From Chrysaora quinquecirrha (lineage: Eukaryota > Cnidaria > Scyphozoa > Semaeostomeae > Pelagiidae), in assembly GCA_014526335.1 (NCBI GenBank), contig JACTAT010000040.1:2522442-2586441 (forward strand): DNA of 64,000 nucleotides. Reading direction: 5' to 3'. Below are positions 1 to 9,600 of this stretch, piece by piece. Numbering within the stretch: the first letter of the stretch is position 1; every line of letters starts with the position of its first letter. The notes beneath the pieces are model-generated. The model was given only the letters and a program-made list of their open reading frames with translations. It did not search any database and had not been told where the DNA came from. The position numbers were made by a program, and so were the translations under genes.

Positions 1-125
1 CACTGAGCTATAAGGCTTCATGAAATCGCCGAGTTACTCTCAGAGTCATACAGCCCAAGGCTTTCCCCCGTTTTGACTTCTTATGTCTCGGCTATGTTGA
101 GCTTTCTTCAACATCATACATGTTT
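1..125 (-). repeat. tRNA-derived SINE fragment
   Basis: Reading the minus strand, the sequence matches the body of the SINE family seen complete at 41455-41640 (segments equivalent to GAGTTACTCGGCGATTTC and GCTGAAGAAGGCTCAACATA). It is cut by the window edge just at its A-box region (TAGCTCAGTG in reverse). Confidence 0.6.
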
Positions 126-235
126 GTACATATTTGTTAACTTATGTAAACATTGTAAACATGCAAGCATTTGTAAACACTTGTGAATATTCCTAAATAA
201 ATGCAAACATTTGTTGACATGTCTGAAATATAGTT
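112..235 (+). repeat. Short TGTTTACATA-type repeat, left-arm version
   Basis: Degenerate copies of a GTTTACA/TGTAAACA motif. This is the left-arm counterpart of the much longer array at 30175-30995 in the inverted copy. Confidence 0.5.
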
Positions 236-468
236 GCCTCGAAAATTTGGCATTTGAATATTTGTGTTTTGAACACCAGTCAGCTCGTCAGCTAACAAAA
301 CTAGTGAGATCATCTGAAAATTCCAGATGAGAAAAGGGACTGGCAGTGGCAGTTACCGTTACGTGGAACTGCACCATACTTGCTATCTAATCTCCACACG
401 TCAAGTACAAATAATGAGTACAAATAATACATTTTAGAAGCTAATATGTGGTTTGCAAGAACTCTTAC

Positions 469-3400
469 CGGCTTCATCAACACCAAGAGAATTAACCAGA
501 AGCAGTAGGATCTTTTTGCTGTCCCTTCTATTCAGAATTCTTGCACAACCTTCCTCTTCAATTGTTAGCCTGAAAGCGTGCAAATTTAGATCTATTTCTA
601 TTTCGCTATCAGTAGAAGCGTTTTAGGCTCTGGCCAAAAGATTTAACACTGTTTGTCAAACATTTGGAATTTGCTTCTCAAGCAAACTGTTTTACCGTTT
701 GGCAACGTCGCAAAACAATGCTCTTAAAACATTTCTTGCTTGCGTCTAGCAAACATTGCGTCTAATGAACATCGCCCTTAGATAAACGCAGCCTTCTATT
801 AAACGCCGCACTTTGAACGGAACATTTGTAATTTATAAACGCCGCCCTCTGATAAACGCCGCGGCCTTTTTTTAGAGGAAATACGGCACGAGGAAGAGCC
901 TGGGAGCAGCCTTAACAAGAGATAACTAAATGTAAGTGAAACTAAGGATACATGATTTTATACAACTTTATAAGGAGCCTACATGTAGAAGACCGAGAAA
1001 TTTAAAGAGCTTGTACTACAAAAGACAAAACGTCTAAGAAACTTTTCAATTTTAAATGTTTTTATCTCTGCGCTGATCAAGAGTTAAGAAGCCAGTTTCA
1101 TTCATTTGAAGTCCAAACTGACATTAATTGTACGAGATGTATGAAAACACACGTGTAACAAATGTTTCCTTGAGCAGTTTCCAGTACTAAATGACACTAA
1201 GTGGGGGGTAAAATTAAGGGATTATTAAAGAACTTTTGGTACTAAAATGTAATCAAAAGAGGCCCAAATGTAAGGAACTTTAGGAACTAGCCCTTGAGTT
1301 AGGTTCTTTATGAAATAAAAAGCGTGTTAATAAAAAAATCCTGATGTACGAACAAGCCAGGCAGCAATCAAGGACAAAAAGAGTGTTTTCTCTTCTTCTC
1401 CCCTCTCCCACGTTTCCAACATCTTTTTCAATGCTCTAATGATTGAATGAAGAAAAACCAAAAACCAAAGGCAAAGGGATTATTGAATTACCTTGCTAAA
1501 ACGAGAGCTGCATTGCTTGCAGTCCACATATTATCGTTTCCAAGTAATGAAGAAATTTTTGTCAAAGTATCATCAAGGTTGTCCTTTCTCAACATCCATG
1601 ATCTGCCTTCAAGTGTCTCTGCCTGGAAAAATAGTTATATCTCTTAGTCTTAAATGCATTTTATTTGCTTGTTCAATAAGTTTTGAAGCATATAGAACTT
1701 CGAAATTGCAATAAACAGCGGAAACATCTCTTGACATATTGAAAGGTTTTTTCGTCTGACTCTTCAGAGTATAAACGTCAGAAACAGACCGAAACAATCG
1801 TCCATGGCGAAAGTTGTACCAAGATGTGGATGGAAATGCAACAATCAGAAAGTGAGAAGAATCGGCATTGTGTTTTAAACACTTATCAGCTTTCGGGATA
1901 CAGTGGGAAGATAGAACTGTTATTTTTCAATAGTTCACTGCTTTCACTTCGTTCATCGTTCAATGATATTTGCAACAAGCGATATAACATATTACTTGAC
2001 AAGCAAATTTCAAATGTTTGACAAACATTTTTGATCAATTGGTCACAGCCGCAAGGTTGCCGGTTTGAGACATACAAGTAGAAAATACTGACAAAAGAGT
2101 AAAAAGATTCAGAAAAAGAAAGTTTAAGAAAGAACTGGCCTAAGATGAAGAAATCTAAGGCCCTGATCAAACAATCAAACAATGCTTGTCTGACATTTAA
2201 ATTTGCTTATCAAACAATATTCAAACGTTTGGCTACGTCACAAATATTGCTTGAAACTCTAAAATATTGAAAGTTCAAAACTATTTTTCGATTGATGCTA
2301 GCGGAAATACTTAAAAACAATGTTTAACGATGCAGCCAAACATTCAAACATTGCTTGACAAGCTGATTTTAAATGTTTGACAAACAATGTTTGATCGTTT
2401 GGCCAGGGCCTAACTAACTAACAGCTTACCAACGTTCCAATGGTTCCTGCTGCATTCATAACACTTTCACCATCCTTGCAGTAAAGTAGACTAGTGAGGT
2501 TACTCAAGATATCGAATCCACTATCTTTGTACGTGACAACAATTTCTAATACTCTTCTCCTGCCAACATCGATGTCACACAGTGTTCCAATGATATATGC
2601 GGCATGGCCTGCAATGCTAAAAGAATTGAAAACGCTGAAAAGGTTTATCTATTTGTTTATTTGTTCGTTCCTTTGCTTATTTATTCGTTTTTTGTTCTTT
2701 TTTGTTCGTTTACTATTTATTTGTTTGTCTGTTTGTTTGTTTGTTTTTTGTCTTTCTGTTTGTTTGTTTGTTGGTTTTGTTGCTTTTTTGTTTGTTTATT
2801 TATTGGTTTCTTTGTTTACATGTTTTTTCATTTGTTTTTTTATTTGTTTGTTTGTTTATTTGTTTGTTCTTTTGTTTTGTTTCTTTTTTTATTTTCTTTA
2901 TTGGTTTCTTTGTTTACATGTTTGCTTATTTGTTTTTTTATTTGTTTATTTGGAGACTAGACTTGCTAAACAAGTCCCTAACTTTCCCTCACATTGAATT
3001 GAATTGATCTGAACTGCTGTTATTGTTTGCTTCAGTCAGTTATATAGTGTGGTTATAGTGTGAGTGCCCAGCCATTCAATTCAATAGTAATAACTATAAC
3101 TCAGGTACAGTACATCCTCGATTATCCGAGCAGGTTGAACTCAATTTTCCGAAGGGTCGTTCGGATAAGCCAAAAATTCGGATAACCGAGGACGGCAATT
3201 TCACTTGCAAACATTCCTTTCAAGTTTATTGTTACTGCACAGAGGTACTTAATAATTGCTCAAATGGCATTGGTAGAAATTTTTCGATGCGCCACATTAC
3301 ATACTGTACAACTGGAAAATTTTTTGTTTCTGAAAATGTTAAAAACCGGTAAAAACGAACGATAAACTCATTAAATATAGCTATTGGTTAAAATAGCTAG

Positions 3401-5632
3401 TAATTATATTGGACAAAGATTCGAAGTGGTGAGGCTTACATTTGGCTAATCGAAAGAGGGGTTAAGAAATTTTTGCGTTTCGGAAGCTTTAGGTTCCGAT
3501 AATCAAGGTTCGGATAATCAAGGTTCGGATAATCAAGGTTCGGATAATCAAGGTTCGGATAATCGAGGTTCGGATAATCGAGGTTCGGATAATCGAGATT
3601 CGGATAATCGAGGTTCAGATAATCGAGGTTCGGATAATCAAGGTTCGGATAATCGAGGTTCGGATAATCAAGGTTCGGATAATCAAGGTTCGGATAATCG
3701 AGGTTCGGATAATCGAGGTTCGGATAATCGAGGATGTACTGCAATAAGTCTTATCCTGGATCCGACTAGACAGATTACCTGAGTAGTAGTTATTGCTATT
3801 GAAATTAATGCTTGAATTACTCCAGTTTGAGCGATCTCGGTTTGGTATTAGTCTCGGTTTGATGAGCGATAACTGGGACTTAAGTAATAACAAGTCTAGG
3901 ACCCGACTTTCAAATAAAAGATTTTTAGAGTTTTCTTTGAAGAAACCAGTAGGAGTTTACCGAAACGATATTAAATAGTTTCAGACATTAATCAATTATT
4001 TGATCTGTGTCTAGCTCATTAATAATTAAAGACTGTGCTCTTTTTCATTTCTTGGACATAAAATATTCATCAAAAGTGATTAGACACACTATACTTTAAC
4101 TGTCATCAGTGGTGCCAAGAGGGGGTGCAGCCGGGCCCAGACCCTCTGGCAGCCTGTAGTTAAATAAATGTTTTTTAAAACTTGTTTATGATATATGCGG
4201 CATGGCCTGCAATGCTGAAAGTATTGAAAACGCTGAAAAGGTTTATCTATTTGTTCATTTGTTCGTTCATTTGCTTATTTATTCGTTTTTTTGTTCATTT
4301 ATTGCTTATTTGTTTGTCAATCTGTTTGTTTTGTTGCTTGTTTGTTCGTTTCTTTATTTATCTGTTTAGTTGTTTGTTCATTTTTTTGTTTATTTCTTTT
4401 GTTGCGTATTTGTTCGTTTCTTTGTTTGTTTCTTTTCTTATATGTTTGTTTATTTGTTTTGTTACTTGTTTGTTCGTTTCTTTATTTATTTGTTTCGTTG
4501 TTTGTTTGTATTTTTGTTTATTTGCTTTGTTGCTTGTTTGTTCGTTTTTTATTGGTTTCTTTGTTAATATGTTTGTTATGTTGCTCCAACAAAAAAGGGT
4601 GTCATTCAAAAAATTTTGTGCCTCTGGCGTGAGGGCCTGGACCTTCCCTTATCCCCGGGACCAAGGCCACCTTGACAGCCTCACTGTTATTAAAGAGACA
4701 AAGCTGGGGGTAAGGCTAAGGGTTGGTGATGTGCTAAAGCATATAGCTGTAACTGAATGGACGTCGTGGGATGTAGCTACAATCTTGGACAAAAGTTAGG
4801 AGACACTTACGGAAACCGAGTCTCTCTCGTCATATTTGGACCCCCCTTCACCCAAAAGTCAATGTTGAAGACTCTATAAAGGCTTTTTTGTGTGCCTGGT
4901 CCCTGTATTATCATCTGAAAACAACATTGACTTTGGGGGGGGAGTATCTACTAATAAATTAAGTAAATATTACCCAAAGACGAAAATACATCCTGAAATT
5001 GCTAGTGTCTCCTAACCTTTTGTCCAGGAGTTTAGTGTACTGGAGGGGCTGTCGAGGTCACAGGGTCCCCAAAAATCACTCCAGGTTCACAAAGATTTCG
5101 CCTTACAGGAAGTCTAGTGACAGAAAACTTTCCATAGCAAAAGAACAGGGGAAACAAAAACAAGAAAGAACAATGACGTCAATCTTCAGTCTAGGAAGTC
5201 GAAATAAAATGATTGCCTTAAAAATTTTTGATGAATTTTTCGAGACTTTTTATAAATGAGAAAAAGTGGCTTCCCTAGGCTTTGCTGGCCCTTTTCTTAA
5301 AATCTCGGGGGTTTAGAGAAATCTGAAATGCCTCCCAAAAAAGAACAAAAGAAAAAAGAGAGAAAAGTGAAAACAACACGCTTGTTTCATGTTTACCTTG
5401 CATCTTTCGAGCCAAGTAGACGCACGATACCCCATAAAATATCTTCAGAACCGGCATGATTGAGCAATTGATAGGAACATAATTCTTTATCGTTGTGAAA
5501 TTCATCAACCAAATTCTCCAGAGCTTGTCCAGTTCTTTCGCCATGTTGAATCAAAGATTTTAGGCCAGGATTCAAGTGCCTTCCTCCATGCAAGAACATT
5601 GCTAAGTTCTCCGTCGAGTTTGTTTCCGACAT
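469..5632 (-). CDS. ARM-repeat/FN3 protein, second copy, exons 1-4 only (runs off left edge)
   Basis: Minus-strand exons, in order: 5632-5397, 2616-2430, 1622-1492 and 569-469. Each has the same length (236, 187, 131, 101 nt) and phase as exons 1-4 of the complete copy at 25595-44905, with AG/GT borders. The start is the ATG at 5632; an in-frame ATG lies 18 codons upstream at 5686. The exon 1 protein is identical to the other copy. Exon 2 differs at eight bases, all third-position synonymous. The encoded part is helical ARM-like repeat sequence. The gene must continue left of base 1. It faces away from POFUT1 (start 6639). Intron 1 holds microsatellites, a pogo-like element and a MITE. This may be the second allele and not a paralogue. 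Confidence 0.8.
632..790. repeat. Degenerate Harbinger-like MITE
   Basis: Contains the family signature CTGGCCAAAAGATTTAACAC, TTTGTCAAACATTTGGAATT and CAAGCAAACTG, but only one recognisable end. It lies in intron 3 of the left ARM/FN3 copy. The right-arm counterpart near 29640-29705 is shorter. Confidence 0.5.
950..1345. repeat. Fold-back element of the TTATAAGGAACCTACATG family
   Basis: Left end near 967 (CTTTATAAGGAGCCTACATG) and right end near 1300 (CTTGAGTTAGGTTCTTTATG) resemble the ends of the better preserved element at 15739-16236. Internal blocks (GGCCC, AGTTCCTTA-like) are shared with 29398-29560 in the other arm. Confidence 0.5.
1680..1900. repeat. Dispersed repeat (CAGCGGAAACAT family)
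   Basis: Shared segments include AATAAACAGCGGAAACAT, a TCGTCTGAC/CAGAGTATAAACGTCAG pair and CAGACCGAAACAAT. Relatives lie at about 17480-17720, 28800-29060 (minus), 31330-31460 (minus), 45525-45570 (fragment) and 63680-63900. I recognise no class. Confidence 0.6.
2159..2410. mobile_element. Harbinger-like MITE in ARM/FN3 intron 2 (left arm)
   Basis: Ends GGCCCTGATCAAACAATCAA and the inverted TTTGATCGTTTGGCCAGGGCC are flanked by TAA on both sides. The 3-bp TWA duplication and GGCCCTGGCC-type ends fit PIF/Harbinger non-autonomous elements. The same insertion is present in the other arm at 28371-28625. Confidence 0.75.
2636..2960 (+). repeat. (TTTG)n-rich microsatellite in intron 1, left arm
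   Basis: Imperfect TTTG/TTCG/TTTA tetranucleotides abut the acceptor side of exon 2. The long Leu/Phe/Cys-rich reading frames here are simple-repeat artefacts. Confidence 0.9.
3108..3741. mobile_element. pogo/Tigger-like MITE with terminal-repeat-derived tandem array
   Basis: The left end CAGTACATCCTCGATTATCC is matched by its inverted copy at 3722-3741. Flanks are TA on the left and CA on the right. The inverted copy of this locus has an uninterrupted site reading CTCAGGTAATAGGTCTTA, so this is an insertion with a TA target whose right copy has one change. CAGT ends with TA targets fit Tc1/mariner-pogo elements. From about 3491 to 3731 there are about 16 tandem copies of a 15-mer (GGTTCGGATAATCAA or with GA) that repeats the terminal sequence itself. 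No transposase is present. Confidence 0.8.
3757..3910. repeat. TTACCTGAGT-type inverted-repeat element, left arm only
   Basis: Begins near GATTACCTGAGTAGTAGTTA and ends near AATAACAAGTCTAGG. It shares these ends and the internal GAGCGATCTCGG block with 43656-43823 and with part of 11460-11570. It is not found at the matching site in the right arm. Confidence 0.5.
4185..4225 (-). repeat. Duplicate of the start of ARM/FN3 exon 2 inside intron 1 (left arm)
   Basis: The first 27 bases of exon 2, with its acceptor, are repeated here next to a second (TTTG)n tract (4226-4575). After these bases the exon sequence stops. The right arm has the same arrangement at 27018-27050. This is a non-functional partial exon copy. 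Confidence 0.75.
4226..4575 (+). repeat. Second (TTTG)n-rich microsatellite of intron 1, left arm
   Basis: Imperfect TTTG/TTCG/TTTA units, the twin of 2636-2960. Confidence 0.9.
4785..5027. mobile_element. MITE in intron 1 (left arm)
   Basis: Terminal inverted repeats: GGACAAAAGTTAGGAGACAC at the left and its near-inverse GTGTCTCCTAACCTTTTGTC at the right. An inner pair GTCAATGTTG/CAACATTGAC is also inverted. Present in both arms (right arm 26212-26450). Confidence 0.75.
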
Positions 5633-6638
5633 CTGATGAGCACATTCTTTATTGACTTTTCCCGAACGTCTTGAATTACAAAGCAAAGGATTAAGTAAAC
5701 ATGATACAAAAGATTAAGTATTAAAAGGATCAATAAGGATCACAACCTTTTGAGATTAAAAAACATTCAACACCGTGGCAACGACAATTATCGCGTGGCT
5801 GTCCCAGACAGCGAAGTAAGCAAGCGCAAAACCCTCCTTACTTTTCGTTCTTAAAGTTCTCTTGAAGTTGCAAATTAAACACGCGTAAAATGTACATTAC
5901 TTTTTCATCAAAAATTGCTTTCCATTTGTAGACTATTGTTCAGCTAGCTGATATAAATTGTTTCTCAAAAGTCCTTTAAAACAGTAGAAGAAACAAGGCA
6001 CTGGGGAAATCGCCCCCTTTGTCTTTGTGTAATGTGTACCCTTTTTTGTAAAAACAATAAATTTTTGAATCGTTGCCAAGGCTCAATCTTCTGGCTCAAG
6101 TGTCCTTAATTAATAATAGTGTTTTAGCGCGCTTTTTTTGTTTTTAAGGAACCTAGCTCAAGTCCTTGTTCCAAAAGTTAAAAAGTTGCCAAAAAGGTAT
6201 AAAAATATGGCCACTACTGTATAGGTACAGGCGGACATGCTCTTACGTTGTTCTTAGTTTTTTTAGGAAAATCGAGCCTCGATGCTCTTTATAAAATTTG
6301 TTCTTGCAAAACAAATACTGTAGCCTAAAAAACTTAAAGATGAAAAATGTCAAAATTGCAAAAATATTGCAAATTGCGGCAGAATGTGCAAAAAATTCAA
6401 AACTCACAAATTTTCTATTTTTGAAAGCCTCTATTTCAATATTCGCGCGTTTTTTGAACAAAATGCATTTCCCCGAAAAACAGCAATGGCGGACGTGTTG
6501 TGTTGTTAGCTGGTACCTGGTGTGGTTTTAATTGAAGACTGCTGAGTCGTCGATCCACTTTGAATAAGCCTTGAAAACTATAAAAGAAAAATCGAAGTAT
6601 CTAAGTTCACAAATAATAGCGTATAAAGAAAAATTATA
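5633..6638. promoter_or_regulatory. Shared intergenic region between divergent ARM/FN3 and POFUT1 starts
   Basis: About 1 kb separates the two start codons. The right arm keeps the same arrangement (24588-25594). The region is mostly AT-rich and the two arms align with small differences. No CpG-rich core was evident by eye. A TATAAA lies about 15 bases upstream of the POFUT1 ATG, too close to be an obvious TATA box. A shared promoter is inferred from geometry alone. Confidence 0.4.
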
Positions 6639-9600
6639 ATGGAGAAACATCCGAAATTCTGCCAAAAAAACTCGCCAGCCTTCTTTGGACAGAATTTTAT
6701 TTTCTTGGTTACGATTCTTTTCTTGGCCTTTTTGGTTTTGTCTGGGCACGCTGAGGAGACAAATGAAAGACAAAACGAGGACGGTTCGAAAACAGATGCT
6801 TTCGACGCAAATCAAGGAATACCCACCGAAAACATCCAGCAGTTTTCAGCCACTCATAACACAACAGCGTCAAAGACGGAATCAGAATACCCGACACAAA
6901 ATATCGTCGACACAAATGGTTATATCCTTTATTGCCCTTGCATGGGTGAGCTGATTTCACCATATATAAAGTTCCAATTCCCAAAATATGTAATTCAACT
7001 GATTGCAAATCCTATATGTATGAAGATTTAGCAGTGTAACAGATTTTTCTCTTTTTTCAGGTCGTTTTGGCAACCAAGCAGAGCAGCTTATTGGTTCATT
7101 GGCATTTGCAAAGGGCTTAAACAGGACTCTTGTGTTACCCCCATGGATAGTTTATCCCCCAAGGAGCCCTTTTGGATCTGTATGTACAACCACTAAAGCT
7201 CTGTTAAGTCCCCCCTCTCTCTCTTTCAAGCCACCTACTTATATGACATGCCCCTCTTTGAAGCTAAGATTTGAAATAATCCCCCCTTTCTACTCCACCC
7301 CTGATTATGGCCATTAACTTCCCCAAAGCCCTTACCCTTTGACCCTAACTCTTTGACCTGAATCCTAACCTTCTGACCCTTACCCCAACCCCTGCACCAA
7401 ACCCTAACCCTCTGAATCTAACCATAACCCTCTTACCCCAACTCCAACCCCCTTAGCCTAAACCTCTGATCCTAACCTTTACCCTAACCCTCTGACTCAA
7501 ACCCTAATCCTCAGACAAAGGAGTTATTTGGTTTTTGAGTGGAAAATCAGATTTTAATGAAAAATGTGGCTTCAAACTTACACGTGATTGGTTTTTATGT
7601 CTTTCCGTCCAGGAGAGAATCAAGTTTTCAAAATGGTTTTCTGTTGAACATCTGAAAAAGTATCACAAAGTCATGAAAATGGAGTATTTCATGAAAGAAT
7701 TAGCACCAAAAATATGGCAAAAAGGAAAAATATATGGTAGGTTGTATACAGTATACAGTCTGTTATTTGTTGCTTCATAAATGACACATTTTGCTAACCA
7801 TTTAGGATATTTAATTGGGGTCTTTCCAAAATTTGCTTTTTAGGGTTCTGTTACATGTTCAGAAATGGTAAAAATTGTGGGATGAAGGAAGGGAATCCTT
7901 TTGGGCCATTTTGGGATCATTTTGATGTTGATTTTGATGGATATTATGAGCACCAAGGATTACTATGGAATACAAATGATAAAAGGGTTGCTGATGGATG
8001 GCGTAAGAGGTTAGTATTCTCAATTTTCAAATTCTGAATATTCTAATAAAAAGATATGAAATTAGATATTCATGACTACAGTATGAAATAAATCTTTATT
8101 TAATGACTACAAAATAAAATGACTACGAAATAAATTTAAGATGCTAATGAATATTGTTTTGAACTTTTTAATGGATATGGTATAAAATGATGATGCTAAT
8201 GCATATGGCACTTAATGAATGTGATAACAAATATAGTATGACATTGAGATGCTAGCAAATATGGTATGACGTGAAGATGCCAATGAATACGGTATAAAAT
8301 GAAGATGCCAATGAATGCAATGTGAAATGAAGATGCTTATGAATACAGTGTGAAAGGAAGATGCTACTGAATATGGTATGGAATGATAATGCTAAGGAAT
8401 ACCATATGAAATGAAGATGACGTCGAACACGGTATGAAATGAAGATCCTAATGAATACGGTATGAAATACAGATGCTAAAGAATGTAGTATAAATGAAGA
8501 TGCTGATGCAACACCATACTATATGCACTGAAAATATTAATGAATACGGTGTGAAATGAAGATGCTTGTGAATACGGTATGAAATGAACATGCTAATTAA
8601 GACGGTTTGAAACAAAGAGGCTAATGAATCCAATATGAAGTGAAGATGCTGATGGATGAATGGGGATCTTATGGAGTAAGGATATTTTATAAGTATCGTA
8701 TTATTTGGAGATGAGAACGATAATAAAAACGCTATAGAATCAAGATGTCAATGATTAAAATATGAAATGATGACTCTAAAGGATATCGTATAAAATGAAG
8801 ATGCCGATAAATGCCGTATGAAATGAACGAGCTGATTACGCTATGAAATGTAGATGCTAATGAATGGCGTGAAATGAAGATGCCAGGCGATGAATATGAT
8901 TTGAAAAAAGATGATAATGAATTACCCTATTAAATGTGAGTTTTCAAATAGTGTTCAGCAAATGGTACATACCTGGAGCAAGGTTATCTTCTGTCTTCGG
9001 GGAACACTGGGTGATATTTTTCTCGATTCACCTTTATGCCGAGGTCGCTGCTCATCTTCGACTATGTTGCTACCGTTATTGAATGCTTTTACTCTACGAA
9101 TTTCCTCTTAACGTTATATTTTCTTCGATGCTTCAGACACGCCCCATTTAATAAGATTTGTTGCCTGCAAGAGATAATATTGACTGATTTTAGCAATTCG
9201 TATTTCAGATTCCCACCCAGTCAGCATTTAGTACTGGCATTTCAAGGCGCTCCTGGTGACTACCCTTCACTGGAACAGAATCAAGGCATACAGAAGTATA
9301 TAAAATTCTCTGATCACGTAAATGAACTTTCTGATAAATACATCATTGAGGAAATGAGGGGAGAGGAGTATGTGGCGATTCATCTTAGAAACGGTGGCGA
9401 TATGGTAAGGATTTTGTAACGGATAAAAGTTCAACGTTGTTTCAAAGCGCTGGCCAAACGATCGAACCTTGTTTGTCAAACATTCGAAATATGCTTTTCA
9501 GACAACGTTTGGCCCCGTTTTAAAACATTCCTTGACAAATAGAATTATTTGTTTGTTTCAATTCCCTGGCTGAACAATCAAATATTGTTTGTCAAACATT

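Noticed and set aside
2494..3007. Overlapping 100-167-residue Phe/Leu/Cys-rich reading frames (also 4182-4799, 26501-27061, 27826-28209)
   Set aside because: They are translations of (TTTG)n microsatellites; all frames are open because the repeat lacks stops.
3483..3735. CRISPR-like array of short repeats
   Set aside because: The 15-mers are directly adjacent with no spacers, and the DNA is animal.
7380..7510. Interstitial telomere
   Set aside because: Units are too irregular; no run of perfect TTAGGG/CCCTAA.
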